From: Janthinobacterium psychrotolerans
GTDB lineage: Bacteria; Pseudomonadota; Gammaproteobacteria; Burkholderiales; Burkholderiaceae_D
Direction of reading: 5' to 3'
NCBI RefSeq assembly: GCF_001677885.1
Contig: NZ_LOCQ01000047.1
Coordinates: forward strand, 62,001 to 126,000
DNA: 64,000 bases
Part shown: positions 18,608-28,233 of the stretch, in pieces
How positions within the stretch are numbered: the stretch's first letter is position 1
Layout of the letters: every line of letters starts with the position of its first letter
Position numbers and translations under genes: made by a program
The notes under the pieces: model-generated
Told to the model about the DNA's origin: nothing
Database searches by the model: none
The model's input: the letters and a program-made list of their open reading frames with translations, nothing else

Positions 18608-19278
18608 TGAATCTGGCCCTGTTTGACCTCGACCATACCCTGCTGCCCATCGACTCCGATCACGAGTGGGGCGAATTTCTGGTACGCAGCGGCGTAGTGG
18701 ACGCCACCGAATTTACCCGCCGCAATGACGGTTTTTTTGCCCAGTACCAGGCCGGTACCCTGGACGCGGTGGAATACCTGGAGTTTTCGCTGGGTAACCT
18801 GGCGCTGTTCCCGCGCGCCCGCCTCGACGAACTGCATGCGCAGTTCATGGCCGAAGTGGTGCTGCCGGCGATCCGCCCCGAAGTCGTCGCGCTGCTGAAA
18901 CAGCACCACGATGCGGGCGACCTGGTGGCCATCGTCACGGCCACCAACCAGTTCGTCACCAAGCCGATCGCCGCCGCCCTGGGCGTGGAACACCTGATCG
19001 CCGCCATGCCCGAATACGATGCCGACGGCAACGTCACGGGCAAGCTGGTCGGCACGCCGACCCTGGGCGCCGGCAAGCTGACCCACACCCACGCCTGGCT
19101 GGAAAAGCTGGGCAAGCAACTGGGCCAGTTCGAACGCAGCTATTTCTACAGCGATTCGCACAACGACATCCCCCTGCTGTCGGTCGTCACCCACCCGGTC
19201 GCGACCAACCCCAACGCGGCCTTGAGCGCACACGCATCCCTCCACGGCTGGCCATCACTCCACTTATTCAATGATTAA
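18604..19278 (+). CDS. HAD-IB family phosphatase (SerB-like)
   Basis: The product is a 224-residue cytoplasmic haloacid dehalogenase-type hydrolase. Motif I is ALFDLDHTLLP with nucleophile Asp8 and Asp10; motif II is IVTATN; motif III/IV appears as SYFYSDSHNDIPLL. HAD-IB enzymes include phosphoserine and glycerol-phosphate phosphatases; the true substrate is unknown. It starts inside the hda stop codon and its 3' end overlaps pcnB by 8 bp. A second ATG three bases later (18607) is an equally possible start. Confidence 0.9.
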   Translation: MMNLALFDLDHTLLPIDSDHEWGEFLVRSGVVDATEFTRRNDGFFAQYQAGTLDAVEYLEFSLGNLALFPRARLDELHAQFMAEVVLPAIRPEVVALLKQHHDAGDLVAIVTATNQFVTKPIAAALGVEHLIAAMPEYDADGNVTGKLVGTPTLGAGKLTHTHAWLEKLGKQLGQFERSYFYSDSHNDIPLLSVVTHPVATNPNAALSAHASLHGWPSLHLFND

Positions 19279-20638
19279 AAAATTCATCCGCAAGATCCTC
19301 GGCGTTAAAAAAGAGGCAGCGCGCGACACCACGGTAGCGACCGTGCTCGGTCCCGCGCAACACGGAATCGATCCGAAACTGGTGACCTCGAACGCCATCC
19401 GCGTCACCAGCAGCCTGCAGGAAGCGGGCTTTGAAGCGTTCGTGGTGGGCGGCGCGGTGCGCGATTTGCTGCTGGGCGTGAAACCGAAAGACTTCGACAT
19501 CGCCACCAACGCCACGCCGGAACAGGTCAAGCGTTTGTTCCGGCGCGCCTTTATCATCGGCAAGCGCTTCCAGATCGTGCATGTGATGTTCGGCCAGGAC
19601 CTGCTGGAAGTGACGACCTTCCGCGGCGCCGGCGCCGATTCGGCGCCGAAAGATGAACATGGCCGCGTGCTGCGCGACAACACCTTCGGCCTGCAGCACG
19701 AAGACGCACTGCGCCGCGACTTCACCATCAACGCCATGTACTACAACCCGGCCACGCAGGAAGTGCTGGACTACCACGGCGGCGTGGAAGATATCCGCGC
19801 GCAAACCCTGCGCATGATCGGCAAGCCCGAAGAGCGCTACCGCGAAGACCCGGTGCGCATGCTGCGCGTGGTGCGCTTTGCAGCAAAGCTCAAATTCACG
19901 ATCGAGCCGCATACGGCCGAACCGATCGCCGTGATGGCGCCATTGATCAACAATGTGCCGGCGCCGCGCGTGTTCGACGAAATGCTCAAATTGCTGATGA
20001 GCGGCCATGCGCTGGCCTGTTTGCAGCAGCTGCGCAAGGAAGGCCTGCATCATGGCCTGCTGCCGCTGCTCGACGTGGTGCTGGAGCAGCCGCTGGGCGC
20101 CAAATTCGTCACCCTGGCGCTGGACGCCACCGATGCCCGCATCGCCGCCGGCAAGACAGTCTCGCCGGGCTTTTTGTTCGCTTCCCTGCTGTGGCACCAG
20201 GTACTGGAAAAATGGACCGCCTACCGCGCCGCCGGCGAGTCGACCATCCCCGCGCTGCACCTGGCGGCCGACGACGTGCTCGATTCGCAAACGGAAAAAC
20301 TGGCGCTGCAGCGCAAGATCGGCTCGGACATGCGCGACATCTGGTCGATGCAGCCGCGCTTCGAGCGCCGGGTTGGCAAGGCGCCGCACAAACTGCTCGA
20401 GCATTTGCGCTTCCGCGCCGGCTACGACTTCCTGCTGCTGCGCTGCGCCTCGGGCGAGATCGAGTCCGAGATCGGCGAGTGGTGGACCGCGTTCTACGAA
20501 GGCGACGAAGAGACGCGCGAAGCGCTGCTGGCCAGCGCCAGCGCCGCACCGGGCGCCGTCAAGAAAAAACGCCCGCCACGGCGCAGCACCCGCAGCAAGA
20601 GCGGTGGCACGGTCACCGGCAGCACTGGCGAGCAATAA
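19271..20638 (+). CDS. pcnB: Poly(A) polymerase I PcnB
   Basis: PcnB adds 3' poly(A) tails to RNA and so promotes decay by the degradosome. The 455 residues contain the class II nucleotidyltransferase signature FVVGGAVRDLLLGVKPKDFDIATNATPEQVKRLF with the catalytic Asp pair, then RRDFTINAMYYNP and the RNA-binding DPVRMLRVVRFAAKL. The C-terminus ends in a lysine/arginine-rich tail (KKKRPPRRSTRSK) usual for PcnB and absent from CCA-adding enzymes. It overlaps the HAD gene and precedes folK by 6 bp, as in many beta- and gammaproteobacteria. Confidence 0.95.
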   Translation: MIKKFIRKILGVKKEAARDTTVATVLGPAQHGIDPKLVTSNAIRVTSSLQEAGFEAFVVGGAVRDLLLGVKPKDFDIATNATPEQVKRLFRRAFIIGKRFQIVHVMFGQDLLEVTTFRGAGADSAPKDEHGRVLRDNTFGLQHEDALRRDFTINAMYYNPATQEVLDYHGGVEDIRAQTLRMIGKPEERYREDPVRMLRVVRFAAKLKFTIEPHTAEPIAVMAPLINNVPAPRVFDEMLKLLMSGHALACLQQLRKEGLHHGLLPLLDVVLEQPLGAKFVTLALDATDARIAAGKTVSPGFLFASLLWHQVLEKWTAYRAAGESTIPALHLAADDVLDSQTEKLALQRKIGSDMRDIWSMQPRFERRVGKAPHKLLEHLRFRAGYDFLLLRCASGEIESEIGEWWTAFYEGDEETREALLASASAAPGAVKKKRPPRRSTRSKSGGTVTGSTGEQ

Positions 20639-20644
20639 CACGCC

Positions 20645-21124
20645 ATGGCGATAGTGACCGCCTACATCGGCATCGGCGCCAACCTCGGTGACGCGCGTGC
20701 GAATGTGCTTGAGGCCATCGCGCGCCTGGCGCGCCTGCCCGGCGCCAGCCTGGTCGACGCCTCGCCCAGCTACCGCACGGCGCCCATCGATGCCAGCGGC
20801 GACGACTATATCAATGCGGTGGCGCGCATCGCTACCGCCTTGCCGGCCGAGGAACTGCTGCAGGCGCTGCACAGCATCGAAGCGGCGCACGGGCGCGAGC
20901 GGCCCTACCGCAACGCGCCGCGCACCCTCGACCTGGACCTGCTGCTGTACGGCGAGGAACAGATCGCCAGCGCCACCCTGACGGTACCGCATCCGCGCAT
21001 GACCGAACGCGCCTTTGTGCTGGTGCCGCTGCTGGCGCTGGCGCCGGCGATCAGCGTGCCGGGCAAAGGCGCGGCCAGCGATTATCTCGCAGCGGTTGCC
21101 GGCCAGGCCATCAGCAAATTGTGA
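20645..21124 (+). CDS. folK: Hydroxymethyldihydropterin pyrophosphokinase FolK
   Basis: FolK transfers pyrophosphate from ATP to 6-hydroxymethyl-7,8-dihydropterin in folate synthesis. The 159 residues are the standard length. Seen motifs are AYIGIGANLGDARANVLEAI, VDASPSYRTAPI, the SIEAAHGRERPYRNAPRTLDLDLLLYG signature (with the metal-binding Asp pair), and LTVPHPRMTERAFVLVPL. It follows pcnB by 6 bp in the same operon. Confidence 0.97.
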   Translation: MAIVTAYIGIGANLGDARANVLEAIARLARLPGASLVDASPSYRTAPIDASGDDYINAVARIATALPAEELLQALHSIEAAHGRERPYRNAPRTLDLDLLLYGEEQIASATLTVPHPRMTERAFVLVPLLALAPAISVPGKGAASDYLAAVAGQAISKL

Positions 21125-21220
21125 CCGCAGCGGGGCCATGCTCTACAATGCCGCCCCTGCACGCCGACCTATAAAGGTCTACACTAGCGGCGCTGCTCCC
21201 TTTCACTTTAGAGAATACTT

Positions 21221-22102
21221 ATGTCCGCTTATTTGCAAGGAACCGATCTGGCCGCCAAAGAGCAGGCGGGTACGCCTGCGCCTGCCCCTGCGCCATCCAA
21301 GAGCGTCGCCAGCAAGGCCGTGACCATCCATACCCTGGCCACCCTGCGCGCGGCCGGTGAAAAGATCTCCATGCTGACCTGCTACGACGCCAGCTTCGCC
21401 TCGCTGATGGACCGCTGCGGCGTCGAAATCTTGCTGATCGGCGATTCGCTCGGCATGGTCTGCAACGGCCACAATTCCACCCTGCCGGTGACGGTGGCCG
21501 AACTGGCCTACCACACGGCGTCGGTGGCGCGCGGCGCCAAATCGGCCATGGTGATGGCCGACCTGCCGTTCGGCGCCTACGGCACCGTGGAAACCGCCTA
21601 CGCCAACGCCGTGATCCTGATGCAGGCCGGCGCGCACATGATCAAGATCGAAGGCGGCGCCTGGCTGGCTGACACGGTCAGGTTTTTGACCGAGCGCGGC
21701 ATCCCCATCTGCGCCCATATTGGCCTCACGCCGCAATCGGTGCACCAGCTCGGTGGCTACAAGGTGCAGGGCAAGAGCACGGAAAGCGCCGACCAGCTGA
21801 AAAACGACGCGCTGGCGCTGCAGAACGCCGGCGCGGCCATCGTGCTGATGGAAGCCATGCCGGCCCAGCTGGGCAAGGAAGTGACCGGGATGCTGCATGT
21901 GCCGACCATCGGCATCGGCGCCGGCCCCGACTGCTCGGGCCAGGTGCTGGTGATGCACGACATGCTGGGCGTCTTCCCGGGCCGCAAGGCGCGCTTCGTG
22001 CGCAACTTCATGGAAGGCGCGGCCAGCATCGACGAAGCCGTGACCGGCTATGTGAAAGCCGTCAAGGATGGCAGTTTTCCGGCGATGGAACACTGCTTCT
22101 GA
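21221..22102 (+). CDS. panB: Ketopantoate hydroxymethyltransferase PanB
   Basis: PanB makes ketopantoate from alpha-ketoisovalerate and methylene-tetrahydrofolate in pantothenate synthesis. Of 293 residues, the first 30 are an Ala/Pro-rich extension ([14 protein letters not shown]) not usual in PanB; the catalytic barrel starts at [15 protein letters not shown]. Family blocks are [48 protein letters not shown] and [20 protein letters not shown]. It is 96 bp downstream of folK. A REP-like hairpin follows its stop. The folate link with folK is suggestive but may be coincidence. Confidence 0.97.
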   Translation: MSAYLQGTDLAAKEQAGTPAPAPAPSKSVASKAVTIHTLATLRAAGEKISMLTCYDASFASLMDRCGVEILLIGDSLGMVCNGHNSTLPVTVAELAYHTASVARGAKSAMVMADLPFGAYGTVETAYANAVILMQAGAHMIKIEGGAWLADTVRFLTERGIPICAHIGLTPQSVHQLGGYKVQGKSTESADQLKNDALALQNAGAAIVLMEAMPAQLGKEVTGMLHVPTIGIGAGPDCSGQVLVMHDMLGVFPGRKARFVRNFMEGAASIDEAVTGYVKAVKDGSFPAMEHCF

Positions 22103-22127
22103 TAGCTTGACTCAGTAGAGGTTGGGC

Positions 22128-22160
22128 GTAGGTCGGGTTAGCGCAGCGTAACCCGACAAC
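22128..22160. repeat. Single REP-like palindrome between panB and aldehyde dehydrogenase
   Basis: GTAGGTCGGGTTA begins at 22128. GTCGGGTTA (22132-22140) pairs with TAACCCGAC (22149-22157) around an 8-nt loop. It is the G-variant of the palindrome in the recA-recX array and lies between the convergent 3' ends of panB and the aldehyde dehydrogenase gene. Confidence 0.85.
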
Positions 22161-22187
22161 CACCACCAGCCTCAAACAGCATATCAC

Positions 22188-23666
22188 CTACCCCACCTGT
22201 ATCCACGTCGTCTTCAGCTCCGTGTATTTATCCAGCGCATGCAAGGATTTGTCGCGCCCGTTGCCCGACTGCTTGTAGCCGCCAAATGGCACGGTGATAT
22301 CGTCGCCGTCATACTGGTTCACGTGCACGGTGCCGGCGCGCAGGGCGCGTGAAGTCCGAATCGCCTTGCCAATGTCGGACGTCCAGACGGCCGCCTGCAA
22401 GCCGTAGGGCGTGGCGTTGGCCTGGCGGATCGCCTCTTCGATGTCGGTAAAACCGAGCACCGACAATACTGGCCCGAAGATCTCTTCGCGCGCGATCGTC
22501 ATGCTGGCGTCCACGCCATCGAACAGGGTCGGCTGCACGTAGTAGCCACCCGTATCAAGCCGCGCCGCCTCGCCGCCGCCCAGCAGCTGCGCGCCCTCGC
22601 TCCTGCCCTTGGCGATATAGCCCATCACCGTCTGCATCTGCGTGGCGTCAACGATGGCGCCCATGACGGTGGCCTCGTCGAGCGGATCGCCGGGCTGGAA
22701 CTGCGGCAGCATCGCCTTCGCCTTGGCCAGGAATTCGGCCTTGATCGACTCTTCCACGAACAGGCGCGACGGCGCATTGCAGCTTTCGCCCTGGTTGAAA
22801 AAGATCGAACCGATGGCGGCCGCTACCGCCTTGTCGAGGTCGGGGCAATCGGCGCAGACGATATTGGCCGACTTGCCACCGAGCTCGGTCCAGGCCCGTT
22901 TCAGATTCGACTGGCCCGCCATCTGCACGATCAATTTGCCGGTGCGGGTCGAGCCCGTAAAGCCGATGCAATCGATATCCATGTGCAGCGCCAGCGCGGC
23001 GCCAGCTTCAATCCCGTAGCCGGGCAGCACATTCAATACGCCCGGCGGCAGGCCCGCTTCCAGGCCCAGGTCGGCCAGGCGCAAGGCTGTGAGAGGAGAT
23101 TTTTCGGACGGTTTCAGGATCACGCTGTTGCCGGCCGCCAGCGCCGGCGCGATCTTCCAGGCGGCCATGATCATCGGGTAGTTCCACGGCACGATGGCGG
23201 CCACCACGCCCACCGGTTCGCGCTGAATCAGCGCCAGGCTGTCGGACGGCGTGGGCGCGATTTCATCGTAGATTTTGTCGATCGCTTCGCCATACCAGCG
23301 CAGGCAGTTGGCGGTGGCGCCCACGTCCACGCTCTGGCTGTATTTGATTGGTTTGCCCATGTCCAGCGTTTCAAGCAGCGCCAGCTCGGGGCCGTTCTGT
23401 TGCACCAGGTCGGCAAACTTGATCAGCACGCGCTTGCGCTGGGCCGGCGACTTGCCAGCCCAGCGGCGGTCGTCGAAGGCGGCGCGCGCGGCCAGCACGG
23501 CCACATCGACGTCCAGGCTGTCGCAGCGCGCCACCTGGCCCAGCAGGCGGCCGTCGACCGGCGACAGATTGTCGAACTGCAGGCCGGCAATCGCCCACAC
23601 CCGTTCGCCATTGATCAACGCCCTTCCATCGATCGTCAGTTCCGCCGCACGCGCATGCCAGTTCAT
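22188..23666 (-). CDS. puuC: Gamma-glutamyl-gamma-aminobutyraldehyde dehydrogenase-like ALDH
   Basis: This 492-residue NAD(P)-dependent aldehyde dehydrogenase shows the catalytic Cys296 (NQGESCNAPSRLF) and the general-base Glu in WTELGGKSANIV. The cofactor-binding block is GVVAAIVPWNYPMIMAAWKIAPALAAGN. It is the last gene of the polyamine locus, 30 bp after potI, and has a GGGAG ribosome-binding site. In the glutamylated route it oxidises gamma-glutamyl-aminobutyraldehyde, and in the transaminase route aminobutyraldehyde to GABA. The symbol rests on context and could equally be kauB/patD-like. Confidence 0.85.
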   Translation of the reverse strand: MNWHARAAELTIDGRALINGERVWAIAGLQFDNLSPVDGRLLGQVARCDSLDVDVAVLAARAAFDDRRWAGKSPAQRKRVLIKFADLVQQNGPELALLETLDMGKPIKYSQSVDVGATANCLRWYGEAIDKIYDEIAPTPSDSLALIQREPVGVVAAIVPWNYPMIMAAWKIAPALAAGNSVILKPSEKSPLTALRLADLGLEAGLPPGVLNVLPGYGIEAGAALALHMDIDCIGFTGSTRTGKLIVQMAGQSNLKRAWTELGGKSANIVCADCPDLDKAVAAAIGSIFFNQGESCNAPSRLFVEESIKAEFLAKAKAMLPQFQPGDPLDEATVMGAIVDATQMQTVMGYIAKGRSEGAQLLGGGEAARLDTGGYYVQPTLFDGVDASMTIAREEIFGPVLSVLGFTDIEEAIRQANATPYGLQAAVWTSDIGKAIRTSRALRAGTVHVNQYDGDDITVPFGGYKQSGNGRDKSLHALDKYTELKTTWIQVG

Positions 23667-23696
23667 GGTGATCTCCCGAGGTGGTTTGGTAGCAGC

Positions 23697-24548
23697 TTAC
23701 TCCTGGTCGCGCGTATATGCAGCCGACATCTGGCGCCGGCGCCGGCGCTCGCTGCGCGCCAGCATCACCGCATAGACGATCACGGCGATGGTCACCACCA
23801 GTATCGTCAGCGCGGCGATGGCATTGACGCGCGGATCAAGGCCCAGCCGCGCGCGCGAAAAGATCACCAGCGGCATGGTGGTCGAACCGGGGCCGGACAA
23901 AAACGCCGACAGCACCACGTCGTCCAGCGACAGGGTAAAGGTGAGCAGCCAGGCGGACGCCAGCGCCTGCGTGATGTTCGGCAGGGTCACCAGGAAAAAC
24001 ACCTGGTGCGCGCGGCAGCCCAGGTCCATCGCCGCCTCGGCCAGGGACTTGCTCATCTCCTGCAGGCGCGACTGCACCACCACGGCCGCGTAGGCCATGC
24101 CCAGCAGGGTATGGCCCAGCCAGATGGTGAACACCCCGCGCTCGGGAAAACCGAATACCTTTTGCAGGGACACCAGCATCAGCAGCAGGGACAGGCCGAT
24201 GATCACCTCGGGCATCACCAGCGGCGCGCTGACCATGGACGAGAACAGGGTGCGGCCCCTGAAGCGCTGGTAATTGACCAGCGCAAAGGCGGCAAAGGTG
24301 CCCAGCACCACCGACGAGGTGGCCGACATGAAGGCGATTTTCAGCGACAGGCCAAAGCCGGCGATGATCTCGGAGTCGCTCATCAACTCCTGGTACCAGC
24401 GCAGCGAAAAGCCGGTCCACACCATGTCCTGGCGCGAGCTGTTGAACGAGAACACGATCAACACGATGATGGGCAGGTAGAGGAACAGATAGCCGAGCGA
24501 AAGCCAGCCGCGGCCGAACCAGCGCTGCAACAAGGTACGCCCGGTCAT
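23697..24548 (-). CDS. potI: Polyamine ABC transporter permease PotI
   Basis: The 283-residue inner-membrane permease has about six helices and an EAA loop (ALAEAAMDLGCRAHQVFFLVTLP) for ATPase contact. The N-terminal YLFLYLPIIVLIVFSFNSSR and the ARLGLDPRVNAIAALTILVV end segment are typical of the PotC/PotI group. It overlaps potH by 4 bp (ATGA), so the two permeases are co-translated. Confidence 0.93.
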   Translation of the reverse strand: MTGRTLLQRWFGRGWLSLGYLFLYLPIIVLIVFSFNSSRQDMVWTGFSLRWYQELMSDSEIIAGFGLSLKIAFMSATSSVVLGTFAAFALVNYQRFRGRTLFSSMVSAPLVMPEVIIGLSLLLMLVSLQKVFGFPERGVFTIWLGHTLLGMAYAAVVVQSRLQEMSKSLAEAAMDLGCRAHQVFFLVTLPNITQALASAWLLTFTLSLDDVVLSAFLSGPGSTTMPLVIFSRARLGLDPRVNAIAALTILVVTIAVIVYAVMLARSERRRRRQMSAAYTRDQE

Positions 24549-25474
24549 GCTTTCTCTCCCGTGTGTTGATCCGTCTTGTACTTGTTAAAAATCGCCATCG
24601 GCACCAGGATCAGCAGGATCACCAGCACCGTCACCGACGAGGCCATGGCCCAGTCGTTATTGGTGAAGTATTCGTCCCACAGCACGCGGCCGATCATCAG
24701 GGTTTCCGGGCCACCGAGCAGCTCGGGAATCACGTATTCGCCCACCGAGGGAATAAACACCAGCATGGCGCCGGCGATAATGCCCGACTTCGACAGCGGC
24801 ACGGTAATGCGCCAGAAAGCCTGGAAAGGCGTGGCGCCCAGGTCGGCCGCCGCTTCCAGGTAACGCAGGTCCATTTTGACCAGGTTGGCGTACAGCGGCA
24901 ATATCATGAACGGCAGGTACGCATACACCATGCCGACCACCAGCGAGAACGAGGTGTTCATCATCGGCAAAGGTTCCTGAACGACGCCCAGCGCGATCAG
25001 GAGGTCATTGAGCAGGCCATGGTTGGCCAGGATGCCCTTCCATGCATACACGCGCAGGAGAAAAGAAGTCCAGAACGGCAGCATCACCAGCATCATCAGG
25101 ATCGGCCGCAAGCTCGGTTTGGCGCGCGCCATGAAATAGGCGAACGGATAGCCGATGAACAGGCAAATCGCGGTGGTGATCGCCGCATATTTGATGGAAC
25201 TGAGGTAGGTCAGCAAGTACAATTCATCGGCGGCGATAAACAGGTAGTTGGCCACTTTCACCTTCAGCACGACGATGCCGTCAACATACGACAGCAGGCC
25301 GCCGAAGGGGCTGCCGGCCGTGTCCATGTCGGACAGGCTGATGCGCAGCACGATCAAAAAGGGAATCAGGAACGCGGCCGTCAAAAACAGCGACGGCACG
25401 GCGATCACGGCGCTGCGGCCGGTGAGCCAGCGCAGGGTGACCAACTTGCGCAGCGATTGGAGGATGGCGCTCAT
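24545..25474 (-). CDS. potH: Polyamine ABC transporter permease PotH
   Basis: The 309-residue inner-membrane permease starts MSAILQSLRKLVTLRW. The extra 18 residues upstream in the same frame are not family-like. It has an IPSVGEYVIPELLGGPETLMIG block and the EAA loop YLEAAADLGATPFQAFWRITVPL. It forms the channel together with PotI. It begins 9 bp after potG and overlaps potI. Confidence 0.93.
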   Translation of the reverse strand: MSAILQSLRKLVTLRWLTGRSAVIAVPSLFLTAAFLIPFLIVLRISLSDMDTAGSPFGGLLSYVDGIVVLKVKVANYLFIAADELYLLTYLSSIKYAAITTAICLFIGYPFAYFMARAKPSLRPILMMLVMLPFWTSFLLRVYAWKGILANHGLLNDLLIALGVVQEPLPMMNTSFSLVVGMVYAYLPFMILPLYANLVKMDLRYLEAAADLGATPFQAFWRITVPLSKSGIIAGAMLVFIPSVGEYVIPELLGGPETLMIGRVLWDEYFTNNDWAMASSVTVLVILLILVPMAIFNKYKTDQHTGEKA

Positions 25475-25482
25475 ACGTCCCT

Positions 25483-26631
25483 TCAGCTGGTCAGCACGAC
25501 GATGTCGGCGCCATCCCACCAGACCCATACGCGCTGCTCGCGCTCGAGGCGCGCGGCGTCGTGGCGGGCCGCGTTGGTGCGCGACACTTTCACCACCGCG
25601 CCGCTGTCGAGGCGCACATGGTAGCTGGTCTCATTGCCAAAATAGGCCATGGCGACAATCGCGCCCTGGGCGCAGTTGTAGCCGTGTTCCGCCGCCGAGG
25701 CGCGTTCTTCCAGGCCTGGCGCATCGAGCTGAATGCCGATTTTTTCGGGGCGCACCGCCACTGACACTTCCATGCCCAGGTTGCCCGTGACGCCGTGGGA
25801 CACGTAGTGGCGCACGTCCGGCGTATCGACCACCACGTGATCGGGTTCGTCCTGCGTGACGTGGCCATCGAACAGGTTGACGCTGCCGATAAAGTCGGCC
25901 ACGAAACGGCAGTTCGGCGTTTCATAGATGTCGCCCGGCGCGCCCACCTGCAGGATGCGCCCTTCGCTCATCACGGCGATGCGCGTGGCCATGCTCATCG
26001 CCTCGTCCTGGTCGTGGGTCACCATCACGCAGGTCACACCCACCTGTTCGATGATATTGACCAGTTCCATCTGCGTGCGCTCGCGCAGCTTTTTATCGAG
26101 CGCACCGAGCGGTTCATCGAGCAGCAGCAACTGCGGCCGCTTGGCCAGGCTGCGCGCCAGCGCCACGCGCTGCTGCTGGCCGCCGGACAATTGATGCGGC
26201 TTGCGTTTGGCATACTGCCCCAGCTGCACCAGCGCCAGCATCTGCTCGACCCGGGCCGCCACTTCCGCCTTCGGCAGGCCATCGCGGCGCAAACCAAACG
26301 CGATATTGTCCCACACCGACAGATGCGGAAACAGCGCATACGACTGGAACATCATGTTGATCGGCCGCTGATGCGGCGGCACCTCGACGATGCTGTTGCC
26401 GCCCAGCAGGATGCGGCCCGAGGTCGGCGTCTCGAACCCGGCCAGCATGCGCAGCAGGGTGGACTTGCCGCAGCCCGAACTGCCCAGCAGGGCGAAGATT
26501 TCGCCCTGGTTGATGGTCACGGAAATATCATTGACAGCGCGCACGCCATCGAATTCCTTGACCAGTTGGTCTATCAGCAGGAAAGGCGCTTGGGCGTCAC
26601 TGGCCGACGCGGCAGATGTTGCTATCGTCAT
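25483..26631 (-). CDS. potG: Polyamine ABC transporter ATP-binding protein PotG
   Basis: The 382-residue ATPase has Walker A GSSGCGKST, signature LSGGQQQRVALARSL, Walker B LLLLDEPLGALD and the H loop (VTHDQDEA). A TOBE-type regulatory C-terminal domain follows from about residue 290. The start MTIATSAASASDAQ at 26631 gives PotG-like size; the frame upstream runs through the intergenic gap and is not coding. A terminator-like hairpin lies 30-55 bp upstream, between spuC and potG, exactly where a binding protein would be expected. Confidence 0.93.
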   Translation of the reverse strand: MTIATSAASASDAQAPFLLIDQLVKEFDGVRAVNDISVTINQGEIFALLGSSGCGKSTLLRMLAGFETPTSGRILLGGNSIVEVPPHQRPINMMFQSYALFPHLSVWDNIAFGLRRDGLPKAEVAARVEQMLALVQLGQYAKRKPHQLSGGQQQRVALARSLAKRPQLLLLDEPLGALDKKLRERTQMELVNIIEQVGVTCVMVTHDQDEAMSMATRIAVMSEGRILQVGAPGDIYETPNCRFVADFIGSVNLFDGHVTQDEPDHVVVDTPDVRHYVSHGVTGNLGMEVSVAVRPEKIGIQLDAPGLEERASAAEHGYNCAQGAIVAMAYFGNETSYHVRLDSGAVVKVSRTNAARHDAARLEREQRVWVWWDGADIVVLTS

Positions 26632-26660
26632 GGTTGGTAGCTTGGGATGGAGTGGGCAAT

Positions 26661-26686
26661 GAAAAACTGGCCGCAGGAGCGGCCAG
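26661..26686 (-). terminator. Intrinsic terminator between spuC and potG
   Basis: On the minus strand CTGGCCGC-TCCT-GCGGCCAG is a perfect 8-bp GC stem followed by TTTTTC. It would end or attenuate transcription after spuC, before the transporter genes. Confidence 0.75.
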
Positions 26687-26759
26687 AGTGGGAGTTTAGC
26701 GGAACTGCTGACAAAGCGGTCCAAAAAATGCAGGAACCGCCTTGATTTTGGTGTAAATC

Positions 26760-28223
26760 CTACACCCAGCCCTTGGCCTTCACATCGGCATGGGTCTTGT
26801 CCAGGCACAGGCGTATCAGATCGGTCATCTCGTCGATCTGCGCGCGCGTCATCACCAGCGGCGGGGCGACGATCATGCGTTCGCCCACGGCGCGCATGAT
26901 CACGCCGTTGTCGAACATATGGCCGCGGCAGATCATGCCCACGCCCTGCTCTTCGTCGAACAGCTCGTTTTCGTGCACGGTGGCGCCCTTCTTGCGCACC
27001 AGATTTAACCCGGCCACCAGGCCACAGCTGTCGGCGTAGCCGACCAGCGGATGCTCGCCCAGGCTGGCGAAACGCTGCTTCAGGTATGGCCCGGTGTCTT
27101 CCGCCACCTTGTTCACCAGTCCCTCTTCTTCGATGATGCGGATATTTTCCAGCGCCGCCGCGCACGCCACCGGGTGGCCCGAATAGGTGTAGCCGTGGGT
27201 GAATTCGCCTCCCTGCTCGATCAACACTTTCGCCACGCGCTCGCCGACCATCACGCCGCCCAGCGGCACGTAGCCCGAGGTGACGCCCTTGGCAAAGGTG
27301 ATCAGGTCGGGCCTGATGCCGAACAGTTCGGAGCCGAACCAGCGGCCCAGGCGGCCAAAGCCGCAGATCACTTCATCGGCGATCAGCAAGATGCCGTACT
27401 TGTCGCAGATACGCTGTATTTCAGGCCAGTAGGTCGACGGCGGAATGATCACGCCGCCGGCGCCCTGCACCGGTTCGCCGATGAATGCCGCCACCTTGTC
27501 CGGCCCCACCTCGAGGATTTTTTCTTCCAGCCAGCCGGCCGCCTTCAGGCCGAATTCCTCGGGTGTGAGGCCGTGGCCCGCTTCCAGGTAATTGGGCTGG
27601 CCGATATGCACGATGCCGGGAATCGGCAGGCCGCCCTGGGCGTGCATGCCATCCATGCCGCCGAGCGAGGCGCCGGCCACCGTGCTGCCGTGATAGGCAT
27701 TGTGGCGGCTGATGATGGTGTGGCGCTCCTTGTAGCCGAGCAGGTCCCAGTAGCGGCGCACCATGCGCAGATTGGTGTCGTTCGCTTCCGAGCCGGAGCT
27801 GGTAAAGAACACATGCTGGAACTGCGGCGGCGATATTTGCGCCAGCTTGGCCGCCAGCTGCACCGCCGGCACATTGGTGGTGCCAAAGAAGCTGTTATAG
27901 AAGGGCAGCGTTTCCATCTGCCGGTAGACCGCTTGCGAGATCGAGGTGCGGCCGTAGCCCACGTTGACGCACCACAGGCCCGACATGCCGTCGACGATTT
28001 TCTTGCCCTGGCTGTCCCACAGATAGACGCCCTCGCCGCGCACCATCACGCGCGCGCCTTTCGAGGCCAGGTCCTGGAAATCGGTAAACGGATGCAGGTA
28101 GTGGGCCGAGTCGGCTTTCTGGATGGCGGCCGTGTCGTACACCTGCGGCGCGGCGTTTTTCTGCGCCACGGAGGCGACCAGCGCGGCGCTTGGCGCCAGC
28201 GGATTGTTGTTGTTTGTAATCAT
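26760..28223 (-). CDS. spuC: Putrescine-pyruvate aminotransferase (SpuC-like)
   Basis: The 487-residue class III PLP aminotransferase binds PLP through the Lys in ITFAKGVTSGYVPLGGV. Other landmarks are SGLWCVNVGYGRTSI, SGSEANDTNLRMVRRYWDL, RHNAYHGSTVAG and DEVICGFGRLGRWFG. It would convert putrescine to 4-aminobutyraldehyde using pyruvate. It lies 10 bp after puuA and has an AAGGA ribosome-binding site. Both the transaminase route (spuC) and the glutamylation route (puuA/puuD) are thus present in one operon. Confidence 0.9.
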   Translation of the reverse strand: MITNNNNPLAPSAALVASVAQKNAAPQVYDTAAIQKADSAHYLHPFTDFQDLASKGARVMVRGEGVYLWDSQGKKIVDGMSGLWCVNVGYGRTSISQAVYRQMETLPFYNSFFGTTNVPAVQLAAKLAQISPPQFQHVFFTSSGSEANDTNLRMVRRYWDLLGYKERHTIISRHNAYHGSTVAGASLGGMDGMHAQGGLPIPGIVHIGQPNYLEAGHGLTPEEFGLKAAGWLEEKILEVGPDKVAAFIGEPVQGAGGVIIPPSTYWPEIQRICDKYGILLIADEVICGFGRLGRWFGSELFGIRPDLITFAKGVTSGYVPLGGVMVGERVAKVLIEQGGEFTHGYTYSGHPVACAAALENIRIIEEEGLVNKVAEDTGPYLKQRFASLGEHPLVGYADSCGLVAGLNLVRKKGATVHENELFDEEQGVGMICRGHMFDNGVIMRAVGERMIVAPPLVMTRAQIDEMTDLIRLCLDKTHADVKAKGWV

Positions 28224-28233
28224 GGATGATCCT

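Noticed and set aside
26632-26759. Remnant of a polyamine binding protein gene between spuC and potG
   Set aside because: The 128-bp gap shows no recognisable binding-protein sequence, only a terminator.
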